61,680 nt of DNA from Bacteroidaceae bacterium (GCA_017451645.1 JAFTNZ010000027.1:1-61680); one strand, 5' to 3'. Positions 25,445 through 35,490 are shown, numbered from the stretch's first letter. Numbers and translations are program-made. The notes: a model not told the origin generated them from the sequence alone.

Positions 25445-27436
25445 ATGAGCAGTCATGACAAAAAACATCAATCAGCAAAGTTTTCCATTCTCTGCCATTT
25501 TGGGAAGGGGTTGGAGAGAAGCCGTTTACTTCTCTTTTTTTTCATATCTCTTCTTGTCTTCTCATGTGCCCGGATGGGGTCGCCCGATGGAGGACCTTAT
25601 GATGAGACCCCACCCGTGATGGTGCACAGCAATCCCGCTATCGGAGCACTTGACAGTAAAGAGAAGCGCATCGTGCTGGAGTTTGACGAATATATCAAGC
25701 TGGAGAAGGCATCGGAAAAAGTGATTATTTCGCCTCCGCAGATAGAAATGCCCGAGATAAAGGCAAGCGGCAAGCGCGTCGTTGTGGAATTGTTTGACAC
25801 TCTGAAGCCCAACACGACCTATTCGATAGATTTTGGCGATGCCATTGTAGATAACAACGAAGGCAATCCCATGGGACAGTTTGCTTTTACATTCTCCACA
25901 GGTGAAGCCATCGATTCTATGGAATTGGGTGGAACCATCCTTGATGCCTCCAATCTGGAGCCAGTCAAAGGGATGCAGGTCGGCATCTATGCCGATCTGT
26001 CCGATACGGCTTTCACCACACGTCCTTTCGACCGTGTGTCGCGCACCGACAGCCGGGGCAGGTTTTCCATCAAAGGCATAGCTCCGGGTACCTACCGTAT
26101 CTATGGCCTGATGGACAGTGACCAGAATTATACTTTCAACCAGAAGAATGAGATGATAGCCTTCATGGATTCGGTGGTGGTGCCTTATAGCGAGCCCGCT
26201 GTCCGGCAAGATACATTTTGGTTAGACACGCTCACGATAGACACCATCATAGAGGTCCCTTATACACGCTATCTGCCTGACAATCTGCTGTTATTGGCCT
26301 TCAAAGAGGAGATGGACACGCGCTATCTCATCAAGAACGAACGCCTCACACCCAACAAATTCTCCTTCTATTTCTCAGCAAAGGCCGACTCTGTTCCCTA
26401 CATCAAGGGGCTCAACTTCGATGAGCAGGAAGCATTCATTATAGAAAGTAGTGCGCACAACGATACCATACACTATTGGATAAAGGATTCCACCCTATAC
26501 AACCGCGATACGCTGGAGATGGCTGTCACTTACCTCTGTACCGATACGTTGGGGCGGCTTGTTCCGCAGACCGACACCCTCTACATGGCATCAAAGAAGA
26601 CACGCGCCATGATTGAGAAGGAGCAGGCAAAAGAGATGGAAGAATTCCAAAAGCAGTTGAAGAAGAAACGGAAGCGGTTGAAAGAAGGTGAAGAACTTAC
26701 AGATACGCTTCCTCCAATCAAATTCCTGAATGTGAAGGTAAATGGCATCAAGGATGTACACGGAACGGTCAGTCTGGAGTTCGAAGAGCCTTTGGCTGCC
26801 TGTGATACACAGGCCATACATTTGCGGCATAAGGTTGACACACTTTGGGAGGACATTCCCTACATTTTCGAGCCGGTAGAGGGACGGTTGCGCAAATATC
26901 GGCTGTTGGCAGAATGGCGACCCGAACAGGAGTACGAACTGACGGTAGATTCAGCGGCTTTCGTTGGCCTTTATGGGCTTCATAGCAACAAAGTGAAGCA
27001 GAGTCTGAAGATGCGTTCGCTCGATGACTATGGAACGCTGGCATTCGACATCCGAGGGGGGCATTTGTCGCCCGGAGCCTATGTGGAGTTGCTCAATTCG
27101 CAGGACAAACCGGTGCGAAGGGAAGCTATAGAGAATGGAAGAGTGGATTTCTTCTTCCTCAATCCGGGAAAATATTATGCACGTATTATCGACGACCGTA
27201 ATGGAAATGGGAAATGGGATACCGGACTTTATGCAGATAAGCGGCAGGCTGAGTCTGTCTTTTATTATCCGCAGGTGATGGACGTCCGTGCCCTTTGGGA
27301 TATGCGGCAAGACTGGGATGTTCAGGCTTTGCCCATCGAGCAACAGAAACCGTTAGAAATCACCAAACAAAAAGCTGATACGGAAAAGAAAAGAAGAAGC
27401 AAGAACGAAGAACGCGAACGGAACAAGAGGAAGTGA
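25445..27436 (+). CDS. Ig-like (Big_5) domain lipoprotein
   Basis: A 663-residue exported lipoprotein. A hydrophobic stretch (L-L-L-F-F-F-I-S-L-L-V-F-S-C) ends in a lipobox with C41 as the lipidated residue. Just after it come P-D-G-G-P-Y-D-E-T-P-P and a Big_5-type Ig domain (about residues 55-155) with N-T-T-Y-S-I-D-F-G-D-A-I-V-D-N-N-E-G-N. A prealbumin-like part (about 160-215) with G-T-Y-R-I-Y follows. A charged coiled-coil stretch (about 385-415) and a lysine/arginine-rich tail are unusual for an outer-membrane lipoprotein. The DUF3108 start overlaps the stop by one base. Confidence 0.82.
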   Translation: MSSHDKKHQSAKFSILCHFGKGLERSRLLLFFFISLLVFSCARMGSPDGGPYDETPPVMVHSNPAIGALDSKEKRIVLEFDEYIKLEKASEKVIISPPQIEMPEIKASGKRVVVELFDTLKPNTTYSIDFGDAIVDNNEGNPMGQFAFTFSTGEAIDSMELGGTILDASNLEPVKGMQVGIYADLSDTAFTTRPFDRVSRTDSRGRFSIKGIAPGTYRIYGLMDSDQNYTFNQKNEMIAFMDSVVVPYSEPAVRQDTFWLDTLTIDTIIEVPYTRYLPDNLLLLAFKEEMDTRYLIKNERLTPNKFSFYFSAKADSVPYIKGLNFDEQEAFIIESSAHNDTIHYWIKDSTLYNRDTLEMAVTYLCTDTLGRLVPQTDTLYMASKKTRAMIEKEQAKEMEEFQKQLKKKRKRLKEGEELTDTLPPIKFLNVKVNGIKDVHGTVSLEFEEPLAACDTQAIHLRHKVDTLWEDIPYIFEPVEGRLRKYRLLAEWRPEQEYELTVDSAAFVGLYGLHSNKVKQSLKMRSLDDYGTLAFDIRGGHLSPGAYVELLNSQDKPVRREAIENGRVDFFFLNPGKYYARIIDDRNGNGKWDTGLYADKRQAESVFYYPQVMDVRALWDMRQDWDVQALPIEQQKPLEITKQKADTEKKRRSKNEERERNKRK

Positions 27437-28263
27437 TGAAACAGACAATATGGGTGTGGCTTATAGCTGCCATATGGGGAGGATGCGGACTGCTGCATGC
27501 GCAGTGTCCGGCAGAGAACGATGCTTTCCAGAGTGGAGAGCAGTTGACTTATGAACTTTTCTTTAATTGGAAATTCGTGTGGGTAAAGGCCGGAACTGCC
27601 AAAATGAGAACTGACAGCATCACACTGGATGACGGGCAGCCCGGCTATGAGAATACATTGACAGCTGTCAGCAACAAGCGGGCTGATTTCTTTTTTAAGA
27701 TGAGGGATACGCTTGTCTGCCGTATGTCGCAGGACATGACACCACGCTACTTCCGCAAGGGAGCGGAAGAGGGCAAGAGATATACAGTGGACGAGGCTTG
27801 GTTCAGCTACTCTGGTGGACAGAGCCATGCCAGGCAACGTCGTCTGCACAGAGACGGTGCTGTTTCCCATGCGCAGGATTCGCGCAGCGAGTGTATCTAT
27901 GACATGCTCAGCATTTTAGCGCGTGCCCGTTCGTTCGATCCTACGGATTACAGAATTGGTCAGAAGATTCACTTCGATATGGCCACAGGCCGCAAGGTGG
28001 AACGACAGACCCTCATCTATCGTGGAAAGAAGAACTTTGAGGCTGAGGATGACGATAAAACCACTTACCGTTGCCTTGTCTTTTCGCTTGTGGAATACAA
28101 CAAGAAGGGCAAGGAAGTGGAGGTTATCACCTTCTATGTCACCGATGATGCCAACCATTTGCCCGTTCGGCTTGATCTTTACCTCAACTTCGGTTCTGCC
28201 AAAGCTTTTCTGAAGAAAGTGAAGGGTAACAGGCATCCGCTGACCTCTATCGTGAAGCGATAA
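27436..28263 (+). CDS. DUF3108 exported protein
   Basis: A 275-residue protein with a signal peptide (M-K-Q-T-I-W-V-W-L, ending L-L-H-A-Q). The mature part (E-Q-L-T-Y-E-L-F-F-N-W-K-F-V-W-V-K-A-G) is diagnostic for DUF3108, a beta-rich periplasmic family of unknown function. The ATG at 27436 overlaps the stop codon of the lipoprotein gene (TGATG), and AGAGGAAG just upstream is a fair ribosome binding site; a GTG one codon earlier is possible. The pairing with the Big_5 lipoprotein suggests a shared envelope role. Confidence 0.85.
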   Translation: MKQTIWVWLIAAIWGGCGLLHAQCPAENDAFQSGEQLTYELFFNWKFVWVKAGTAKMRTDSITLDDGQPGYENTLTAVSNKRADFFFKMRDTLVCRMSQDMTPRYFRKGAEEGKRYTVDEAWFSYSGGQSHARQRRLHRDGAVSHAQDSRSECIYDMLSILARARSFDPTDYRIGQKIHFDMATGRKVERQTLIYRGKKNFEAEDDDKTTYRCLVFSLVEYNKKGKEVEVITFYVTDDANHLPVRLDLYLNFGSAKAFLKKVKGNRHPLTSIVKR

Positions 28264-28278
28264 AAACTTGAGCAACCC

Positions 28279-29100
28279 CTATTTTTCTTGATATTCCCTG
28301 TAGGGCAAGTTCAGGTCCATGAAATGGAAGTTGTGTTGGTGGCGTTTGCCGGCAGGTGGGGGTGTCATGTAGTCACCAAAGAGTTGCGTCAGGTAAGCAT
28401 GGTTGTCCTTCATTCCCATCACCATCTTCCCTTCAAACTCAATGGGAGTGGGTTCTCCTAAAACCTCTACCTTATCCACCATGCTGCCCAGTCCGTCGTT
28501 GTGGTTCACGGCAGCCAGACGGCTTGTGTTCAAGTCGTATTTCATCATGTGTCGCTTGATTTTAGCTTGCAGTTCCGGCAGAGTGTAGCATTTGCGTATC
28601 AGCAGGGGGAGCCAGCACGACGGGCCGTGTCCATGCCTGTAGGGGTCGCGGAAAAGGAAATAGAGAGCTTTTTTCAGATACTTGTATTTCATGTCATAAA
28701 GCCGCTGGGCCAGTCGGCCTTCCGGTGCTCCGTCGATGGGGAAAATATCCACATAGACTCCACCCAGATAGTAGAGGTGCGGACGTTCGATGAGTGTAGT
28801 GCCTGCATCCTGCACCTTGCCGAAGTGGAGCGGATATTTCGGGTCGTTTTCATAGCAGACAAACTCATAGGGAGCCGGCAGCCACTCGCGGCTATGGAGG
28901 ATGAGCTTTTCATAGTCTTCGCGCGGCATGCAGATGTCCATGTCGTCGTCCCATGGGATGAATCCCTTTTCGCGGACAGCTCCTATCAGCGAGCCATCTA
29001 CCAGGTAATAGCGCAGTTTCTGCTCGCGGCACATCTTGTCGATAGCCATCAGAATGTCGAGCAACCGGAGTTGCAAGGGGCGTATTTCGTAGTTTGCCAT
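28279..29100 (-). CDS. LicD family phosphotransferase
   Basis: A 273-residue protein of the LicD family, nucleotidyltransferase-fold enzymes that transfer phosphorylcholine or similar groups to glycans. The signature Y-Y-L-V-D-G-S-L-I-G-A-V-R is followed by I-P-W-D-D-D-M-D, with D51-D55 as metal ligands. It is the last of three packed - strand genes (GT2, GT90-like, LicD). I infer decoration of LPS or another surface glycan; the transferred group is unknown. Confidence 0.87.
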   Translation of the reverse strand: MANYEIRPLQLRLLDILMAIDKMCREQKLRYYLVDGSLIGAVREKGFIPWDDDMDICMPREDYEKLILHSREWLPAPYEFVCYENDPKYPLHFGKVQDAGTTLIERPHLYYLGGVYVDIFPIDGAPEGRLAQRLYDMKYKYLKKALYFLFRDPYRHGHGPSCWLPLLIRKCYTLPELQAKIKRHMMKYDLNTSRLAAVNHNDGLGSMVDKVEVLGEPTPIEFEGKMVMGMKDNHAYLTQLFGDYMTPPPAGKRHQHNFHFMDLNLPYREYQEK

Positions 29101-29114
29101 ATTTTATTTATATC

Positions 29115-30086
29115 TTAATCCTGTTGTCCCGTCATACGGAAGTATTTGTCCATGACCATCAGTGAGATGAGTTTTTCCCGCTTCCGGTCGCGGAACTGCT
29201 GTACATATTCATTGGCATGTCGGACTATCTCCTTCAGCTTCTCGGGGTGATTTTCATAAAAAGTGATTCTTTCGATAAAATCCGAATAATCGGATTTTAT
29301 CACTATATAGTGATAATCGGGAATCAGCGTCCCCTCCATGAACCAGGTCTCGTACGTGGGTCTCGGCATCACCGCCACGGAGTTGCTCGACATCACCCAC
29401 TTCAAGCAACTTGCCACATCGTTTCCCTCCAGCGCCACGATGTATTTGTAGTCAAGGTGTTCGCGGATGGACATACTCTCAGCCCGCCAGGCTGCAGGGT
29501 TGTCCGAGTTGTGCGCCGTATCTCTGATGTCGCACATCGGGTGGTCGATGTATTGTTCCAAGAAACGTTGGCGTTTGGGTTTGCCATGCACAGCTCCCCG
29601 GAAGAGCGCGATAGGCTTCTTTTGCTCTGTGGCGATGGGGTCGTCCACAAAGAAGAAATGCCTTATCTTGTTCAACTTCAGAATGATGGAGTTCCGGTTG
29701 TCTGTTGTTTCTGTGGCGATGGGTCGGCTTTTGACCACCGTCGGGTAGTCGAACACAGTAGTGACGTCGCCTCGTTGGAAGAGCCAGTGGAGTGATTGAT
29801 TGAAGTAGCGCACAATCTCGTGGGTGTCGAAAAAGTAAACGCTCGCTCCCTTTTTGTTCTTGTAGGTATGTTGTCCTAATGCAGGGGCTTCTTGGGGTAA
29901 GGGGGTTATCTTGTCCAGTTGGCAATAGTAATCCACTCTGCGTTGGACCTCCTTGTCTTTCGCTGCCAGCACCTTCCCTTCGGCCAAAAGTCTGGAGAGC
30001 TGTTTTTGCGTCCATACCCTTGGACAGAGCAGTCGGGCATGGCACAGCAGATAGTAGGACAATTTGGAATTTTTGTATCGGCTCAT
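29115..30086 (-). CDS. GT90-like (CAP10 / LPS A protein) glycosyltransferase
   Basis: A 323-residue protein with P-I-A-L-F-R-G-A-V-H-G-K-P-K-R near residue 170 and Y-K-Y-I-V-A-L-E-G-N-D-V-A-S followed by S-N-S-V-A-V. These are the two blocks that define the GT90 / lipopolysaccharide-modifying family. Related bacterial enzymes add sugars to LPS cores or capsules. It lies between the GT2 gene (four-base gap upstream) and LicD (14 bases). The sugar is unknown. Confidence 0.82.
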   Translation of the reverse strand: MSRYKNSKLSYYLLCHARLLCPRVWTQKQLSRLLAEGKVLAAKDKEVQRRVDYYCQLDKITPLPQEAPALGQHTYKNKKGASVYFFDTHEIVRYFNQSLHWLFQRGDVTTVFDYPTVVKSRPIATETTDNRNSIILKLNKIRHFFFVDDPIATEQKKPIALFRGAVHGKPKRQRFLEQYIDHPMCDIRDTAHNSDNPAAWRAESMSIREHLDYKYIVALEGNDVASCLKWVMSSNSVAVMPRPTYETWFMEGTLIPDYHYIVIKSDYSDFIERITFYENHPEKLKEIVRHANEYVQQFRDRKREKLISLMVMDKYFRMTGQQD

Positions 30087-30090
30087 GGAG

Positions 30091-30861
30091 TTATTTCTTG
30101 TTTGCTTGTTGCTGCATACGTTCTTGCTCCAGTAATTTACATAATACTACGAATTTGTAGTAGGCGTGCTTGCAGGCTTGGATATATCCCACTTTGCCAT
30201 ATCGGAATCCTCCTTTCATGACGTATCCCTTAAAGAAGCGAAAGAAGGGTTGGAATATCAGTTTTGCCCATGTCACGTGTGTTCCTTTACGCCGTTTCAC
30301 TTCGTTGTCGGTGTATTCGTTTACGTGTCGGAAGGCATTGCTCATCGTTTCGCTCTTGTGCACCATGGCACATTCCTCCAATTGTTTGGGGATGCTTCCG
30401 ATAGTTCCGTCCACTTGCGGCCGTGCATGGATGATGGGTGGCCAATGGGTTTTTTCCTTTCGGAAGAAACGCAACTGGTAGTCGGGATACGACGAACGCA
30501 TGAAACATCCCATCATATGATTCTTACGCGCCACAAGCAGTGCATCCGGGCAGTCTGGTTCTTCAATCTTCTTATACAGATAGTCTTTTAGGGAAGAAGG
30601 TATCAATTCATCAGCATCCACTACCAGCACCCACTCATGTGTGGCTTGATGGATGGCAAATTCGCGTGCAGGTTCCACTATGTTGTAGTTCTTCTTCTCG
30701 AAAGTTATAATCCGGCATCCGTAGCGGAGGGCTATTTCCCGCGTGGAATCAGTGCTTTCCATGTCGCAGATGAGCACTTCGTCGAAGTCTTTTACCGTCT
30801 CCAAGACCTCTGCCAGATGACGTTCTGCGTTGTATGTGTTGATGACTACTGATATAGGCAT
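30091..30861 (-). CDS. Family 2 glycosyltransferase (WaaE/KdtX-like)
   Basis: A 256-residue GT-A glycosyltransferase. It opens I-S-V-V-I-N-T-Y-N-A-E, has L-I-C-D-M-E-S-T-D-S-T and the D-x-D-type metal motif V-V-D-A-D-E at residues 81-85, and closes with helices rich in basic residues. The pattern fits LPS-core GT2 enzymes such as WaaE. It is the first gene of the three-gene unit, behind a -7 element at 30888-30895. Confidence 0.88.
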   Translation of the reverse strand: MPISVVINTYNAERHLAEVLETVKDFDEVLICDMESTDSTREIALRYGCRIITFEKKNYNIVEPAREFAIHQATHEWVLVVDADELIPSSLKDYLYKKIEEPDCPDALLVARKNHMMGCFMRSSYPDYQLRFFRKEKTHWPPIIHARPQVDGTIGSIPKQLEECAMVHKSETMSNAFRHVNEYTDNEVKRRKGTHVTWAKLIFQPFFRFFKGYVMKGGFRYGKVGYIQACKHAYYKFVVLCKLLEQERMQQQANKK

Positions 30862-30887
30862 AGTTTCATTCGTTGGTGTTCTTTCTG

Positions 30888-30895
30888 CAAAAGTA
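30888..30895 (-). promoter_or_regulatory. -7 promoter element for GT2-GT90-LicD
   Basis: On the - strand this reads TACTTTTG (TAnnTTTG), 27 bases before the GT2 start and inside the short gap after the GT4 gene. Confidence 0.6.
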
Positions 30896-30935
30896 CAACA
30901 AAGCGGCTGAACGGCAAAGAATCTGTTCCGCTTTT

Positions 30936-32072
30936 TTAGATTTCCATCAGCCTTTCATAGCATGCCATGGTCTGGTGTGCCATCTGTCTGGCATTGAACT
31001 GTGCCGCCCATTTCACCCCTTCCTCCACCATGTGCCGGCGGTCTTCTGACGTCATGGCCCGGCGGATGGCTCTGGCTGCTCCTTCCGCATCGTCTGGGGC
31101 CACGTAGATGGAGTGTGGTCCTCCGGCCTCTTCAAGGCAAGAGCCTGTGGCTGCCACCACCGGTATCCGCGAATTCAGGGCTTCCAATATGGGGATGCCG
31201 AACCCTTCGTAGATGGATGGGTAGATGAAAACTTCGGCACATTGGTAGATGGCGGGCAAATCGGCAAAGGGGATTCCTTGCTTCAGATGTACCCGTTGGC
31301 CGAGTCCAAGGCGTTCAGCTGCTTTGCGTACCTCCTTTGCATAGGAGGTCTCTTTGCCTACCAGTACCAGGTGCATCTCTTCGGGCAGGTGTGCCAGCGC
31401 TTTCACAGCCAGCAGTGCATTCTTCCGTCTTTCGATGGTTCCTACCGAAAGGATGTAGTGTTCGGGGAGTTCATAGCGTAGGGACACCTCTTCCTTTTTC
31501 TCCGGCGACACCATTTCGGCGAAGGCCGGGTCGCATCCTTGGCAGATGACCTCAATTTTTTCCGGTGCGATGTGATAGTCCTTCACTATGTCGCGTTTGG
31601 TGCATTCGCTCACAGCGATAATCCGGTCGGCCTGCTCGCAGGCTTTCCTGAACTTGTAGTCGTATATCCAACGGTCGATAAGCGGATAGCATTCAGGCAG
31701 CCGACGGAAGATGAGGTCGTGAATGGTCACCACACTTTTTACTTTGGTTGCCTTGCGGATGTTCAAAGGCAATTCGTTGCTCAGACCATGGTAGATGACG
31801 ATGCCATCATTCTCCATTTCACCCGTCATTCCCCATACGCGCCAGAGCGGACGTAGTTTTTTCCAAATGTTTTTTTCCGGCAAGCGCAGGTGCATGTTTC
31901 CCCGTTTCAGGAGTGGGGTCAGGCGCGGATTCTCCCGCTCGCGTGGAGCGTAGAGGATGTATTCGTTCTTCGGGAAACAACTCTGCATAGCTTCCAGAAG
32001 GTAGCGGCTGTAGTTACCCAGTCCGGTAAAGTTCTGTACTGCCCGTTTTCCGTCAAATCCTATTCTCTTCAT
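30936..32072 (-). CDS. Family 4 glycosyltransferase
   Basis: A 378-residue GT-B glycosyltransferase. The acceptor half begins R-I-G-F-D-G-K-R-A-V-Q-N-F-T-G-L-G-N-Y-S. The donor half has L-S-V-G-T-I-E-R-R-K-N and the GT4 signature Y-P-S-I-Y-E-G-F-G-I-P-I-L-E-A-L with the paired glutamates. It follows the sulfatase-type gene by ten bases and probably shares its transcript. Product and linkage are unknown. Confidence 0.9.
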   Translation of the reverse strand: MKRIGFDGKRAVQNFTGLGNYSRYLLEAMQSCFPKNEYILYAPRERENPRLTPLLKRGNMHLRLPEKNIWKKLRPLWRVWGMTGEMENDGIVIYHGLSNELPLNIRKATKVKSVVTIHDLIFRRLPECYPLIDRWIYDYKFRKACEQADRIIAVSECTKRDIVKDYHIAPEKIEVICQGCDPAFAEMVSPEKKEEVSLRYELPEHYILSVGTIERRKNALLAVKALAHLPEEMHLVLVGKETSYAKEVRKAAERLGLGQRVHLKQGIPFADLPAIYQCAEVFIYPSIYEGFGIPILEALNSRIPVVAATGSCLEEAGGPHSIYVAPDDAEGAARAIRRAMTSEDRRHMVEEGVKWAAQFNARQMAHQTMACYERLMEI

Positions 32073-32082
32073 TCGTTTTCTC

Positions 32083-34089
32083 TTATTCTTTGTTCGTCTT
32101 TCCCACTACCAGCCGATTTTCGTTCATTCTCGTCATATATTGTTGGATGATGGCTTTCAGTTCTCTTTCCATGTCCTGCCGCTTGAGCGGAAAGCGTTGG
32201 TTCAGTTGGTTGGTCTCCAGCATAGGGTCGCGGTGGTAGTCATAGAGTCCCACAGCGTTTGTCCCGTCAAATTGCAACATCAGTCCGTCCTTGAAATATT
32301 GGTAGATGTCGTTCTGCCAGTTTACGGCAAAGGTCTTTTCCGGCGTAGTGTGCAGCAAATCCTGTCCGAAGGCCATATAGGGTTTGTCGTACCCCAGATA
32401 ACCCAATATGGTGGGCATGATGTCGATGTGTTGTGCAATGCCCGGGCGTACTCCCTTCAGCCGTTTGTCCGTGGGGTGATAGAAGAGGATGGGCACCTCG
32501 AATCGTCCTTTGTCCGTGCGGTAATGGTCACAGATGCTCAGATTCGTGTGGTCGCCTGTGATGACGAAGAGTGTCCTTTCATACCACGGTTGGCGGCGGG
32601 CATACTCGAAGAATCGTTTCAGCGACATATCGGCATAAGCCAGTGCCTTGTGTATGGGCAGTTCCCCTTCAGGGAAGCGGCTGGTATAGCGGTCGGGAAT
32701 GCGGAAAGGGTGGTGCGATGTGAGGGTGAACACTCCCCCGATGAAAGGTTCGGGCAAAGCTGTAAGCCGTCGGCCGAAGTATTGTAGGAACTCTTCGTCC
32801 CAGATGCCCCAGTGTCCGTCGTAGTCAGCCTCGTTGGCATACTCTGTGCGCCCATGAAATTCATCGAATCCGCAGGTATGTGCAAAGGCATCGATTCCCA
32901 ACGAACCGTTGTCCGCTCCATGGAAGTAGGCACCTGTATATCCCCAGCGTTTGAGCAGTGAGGCTATGCCCTCTACATCGTTCATGGCGGCATGCGAGGT
33001 GAAGAACGGCTCCACAAACATTGGGATGGAGGCCAGCACGGCTGCTTGTGCATCTACACTCTTTCGCCCGTTGGCGAAGGAGTGTTCGAAAGTCAGTCCT
33101 TCCTGCATTAATGAATCGAGGAAAGGCGTATGTCCTCCTCCTTCGGGACACTGTTTGTTCAGTAGGGCCGAATATTCGCTGCCGAAACTTTCCATGATGA
33201 GGATGACCACATTGGTCGGTTCGTCTTTCCGTCTGCGCAGCTGCTTCGGGTGGTGCAGGGGGGTGTATATTTCGCTCATTGCCTCCTCCGAAGGATAGTA
33301 TCCGGGGTTGACATACGGGCGTTTCCCGATGGTGCGGCAGATGCTGAAGGGGGTGTTCAGTACCAGGGCCGACTCGGACGGGCGGGCCACATAGTTCTTG
33401 GCATCGCGGTTGTTGATGGGGCGGAGTTCGGGGTCAATCCCTCCCCGGATCCCGAAGATGACGACCAGTACGGCTACGATTGTCTGTACGGCTCCCCGTA
33501 TGTAGTAGCGCCTGCGCTCGCTTGTGTCTGTCAGTGGTGCAGTGGTGCGGTAGAGGCGCCACATGGCCCAAATGAGGGCCACTCCTGCCAGCGTCAGATA
33601 CCAATGGTTCAGCAATTCGATGCCGATGATGCCGGCCACGTTGTCTCCGCCAAATTCGGTGAAGACCGACGAGGTGGTGCGCCGTCCTACGTATTGGAAA
33701 TAGACGGTGTCCATCAGGTTGGCCACCACGGCCAGTCCGTTGGTAACGATGAAAAGCACCTTCAGTCCGCGCTGATAGCTCACTGTCTCCTTATAGGGAA
33801 GCGGCATCAGCAGCAGGACCAGGTAGAGGACATTCGTGTAGCAGAGGGCGGCCCAATCGAAGCGGAGTCCTCCCCGTACAATGTCTTTTATGCCGTGCCA
33901 GCTGAGCGAAGAGAATGTTTCGTGATTCTCTGCCAGGAAGATGGCGCGGCAAAGCATATAGACTACCATCACCGTCAGCAGGTTAGCTGCCAGAGGCAAC
34001 CACACCCTTCCCCACACAGAGGAGCGTACTGTGTCAATCCATTGCTTTATCAGTTGCTTCATGTCCGGATTGTTTAGAACATTATCCAA
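32083..34089 (-). CDS. LtaS-like sulfatase-fold phosphotransferase
   Basis: A 668-residue inner-membrane protein. Residues about 15-200 hold five hydrophobic segments; residues about 285-600 form an extracytoplasmic alkaline-phosphatase/sulfatase domain with V-I-L-I-M-E-S-F-G (metal site), G-R-K-S-V-D-A (the probable nucleophile is the serine, where LtaS uses threonine), G-D-H-T-N and Y-F-H-G-A-D-N. The architecture matches LTA synthase and phosphoethanolamine or phosphoglycerol transferases. A Gram-negative bacterium would use it to place a phospho-group on a glycolipid or glycan. The gene is next to GT4, GT2, GT90 and LicD genes, which supports that. Confidence 0.85.
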   Translation of the reverse strand: MDNVLNNPDMKQLIKQWIDTVRSSVWGRVWLPLAANLLTVMVVYMLCRAIFLAENHETFSSLSWHGIKDIVRGGLRFDWAALCYTNVLYLVLLLMPLPYKETVSYQRGLKVLFIVTNGLAVVANLMDTVYFQYVGRRTTSSVFTEFGGDNVAGIIGIELLNHWYLTLAGVALIWAMWRLYRTTAPLTDTSERRRYYIRGAVQTIVAVLVVIFGIRGGIDPELRPINNRDAKNYVARPSESALVLNTPFSICRTIGKRPYVNPGYYPSEEAMSEIYTPLHHPKQLRRRKDEPTNVVILIMESFGSEYSALLNKQCPEGGGHTPFLDSLMQEGLTFEHSFANGRKSVDAQAAVLASIPMFVEPFFTSHAAMNDVEGIASLLKRWGYTGAYFHGADNGSLGIDAFAHTCGFDEFHGRTEYANEADYDGHWGIWDEEFLQYFGRRLTALPEPFIGGVFTLTSHHPFRIPDRYTSRFPEGELPIHKALAYADMSLKRFFEYARRQPWYERTLFVITGDHTNLSICDHYRTDKGRFEVPILFYHPTDKRLKGVRPGIAQHIDIMPTILGYLGYDKPYMAFGQDLLHTTPEKTFAVNWQNDIYQYFKDGLMLQFDGTNAVGLYDYHRDPMLETNQLNQRFPLKRQDMERELKAIIQQYMTRMNENRLVVGKTNKE

Positions 34090-34103
34090 GAAGTCAATAC
34101 TCC

Positions 34104-35465
34104 TTAAAAATCTTTCAAGTGCCTGTGAAACTCCACCACGGCTTCTATACCTTTGCGGAAAATGTCGAGGCGGAAGTTTTCGTTGGGTGAATGGATTGCG
34201 TCACTCTCGAGACCAAATCCCATGAGGATGGTCTTTATGCCAAGGATACGCTCAAAGTCGGCAATGATAGGGATGCTTCCTCCACGGCGTACGGCCAAAG
34301 GCTGCTTGCCGAAGGCTTTGGCAAAGCCCTTCTCGGCAGCCTGATAAGCAGGTAAGCTGATGGGGCATACGTAACCTTGCCCGCCATGCATTGGAGTCAC
34401 TTTTATTTTTACAGACTTGGGAGAAATTTCTTTCAGGTAGTCCTCCATCAAACGGCTGATTTTCTCATGATCCTGATTGGCCACCAAGCGGCAACTGATC
34501 TTGGCGTATGCCTTGGAAGGAAGCACCGTTTTGCTTCCCTCTCCGGTATATCCGCCCCAAATGCCACAGATGTCGAAGGCCGGACGGCAACTGTTACGCT
34601 CTAAAGTGCTATAACCGGTTTCACCTTGAAGTTCGTCCACTCCAATAGCAGCCTTATAGGCGGCCTCATCAAAAGGAATGTGGGCAATCATATCGCGCTC
34701 AGCCTCGGGCACAGGCAACACATCATCGTAGAAATGAGGTACGGTAATGCGGCCTTCTTCGTCCACTACCTGGGCCAATATCTTGCACAGGGTATTGATA
34801 GGATTGGCTACGGCTCCGCCAAAGTGTCCCGAATGCAGGTCACGGTTAGGCCCTGTCACCTCCACTTCCCAATAAGCCAAGCCGCGTAAGCCGGTAGTGA
34901 GCGATGGCAGGTCTGCTCCTAACATGGAAGTATCGGATACCAGTATAATGTCAGCTTTCAGCAATTCACGATGTTTCTCCAGAAAAGCTCCCAAGCTGGG
35001 CGAACCGATCTCCTCTTCACCTTCGAAGATGAACTTTACATTGTGCGTCAGTTCGCCACGTTTCACCAAGTACTCAAAAGCTTTCACTTGAATGAATCCC
35101 TGTCCCTTGTCATCATCCGCTCCGCGTGCCCAGATACGTCCGTCACGCACTTCGGGTTCGAAAGGTTCACTCTGCCACAGTTCCAATGGCTCGGCCGGCA
35201 TTACATCATAGTGGGCATAAACCAATACGGTGGGCGCATCGGGATTGACGATATATTCGGCATACACCAACGGATTGCCATCAGAAGGCATCAGTTCGGC
35301 CTTCTGCACACCGGCCTGCAACAACAACTCGCACCAACGGTGGGCACAACGCTCCATATCCTCTTTGTGTTGGGGAAGAGCACTGATACTGGGAATACGG
35401 ATAAGGCTGAACAGTTCGTCCAGCATCCGCGCTTCATTTTCTTGGATATACTGTCTGATTTCCAT
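34104..35465 (-). CDS. M20 family dipeptidase
   Basis: A 453-residue cytosolic metallopeptidase. The zinc-site blocks are T-V-L-V-Y-A-H-Y-D-V-M-P (first histidine and aspartate), G-A-D-D-D-K-G-Q (bridging aspartate) and E-G-E-E-E-I-G-S (catalytic and metal glutamates). The lid domain, from about residue 190, includes L-H-S-G-H-F-G-G-A-V. Length and order match the M20 dipeptidase group. It lies 14 bases before the sulfatase-type gene on the same strand, behind a -7 element at 35491-35498. Confidence 0.92.
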   Translation of the reverse strand: MEIRQYIQENEARMLDELFSLIRIPSISALPQHKEDMERCAHRWCELLLQAGVQKAELMPSDGNPLVYAEYIVNPDAPTVLVYAHYDVMPAEPLELWQSEPFEPEVRDGRIWARGADDDKGQGFIQVKAFEYLVKRGELTHNVKFIFEGEEEIGSPSLGAFLEKHRELLKADIILVSDTSMLGADLPSLTTGLRGLAYWEVEVTGPNRDLHSGHFGGAVANPINTLCKILAQVVDEEGRITVPHFYDDVLPVPEAERDMIAHIPFDEAAYKAAIGVDELQGETGYSTLERNSCRPAFDICGIWGGYTGEGSKTVLPSKAYAKISCRLVANQDHEKISRLMEDYLKEISPKSVKIKVTPMHGGQGYVCPISLPAYQAAEKGFAKAFGKQPLAVRRGGSIPIIADFERILGIKTILMGFGLESDAIHSPNENFRLDIFRKGIEAVVEFHRHLKDF

Positions 35466-35490
35466 TTGTCGTAATTGTTCAATGATGCTA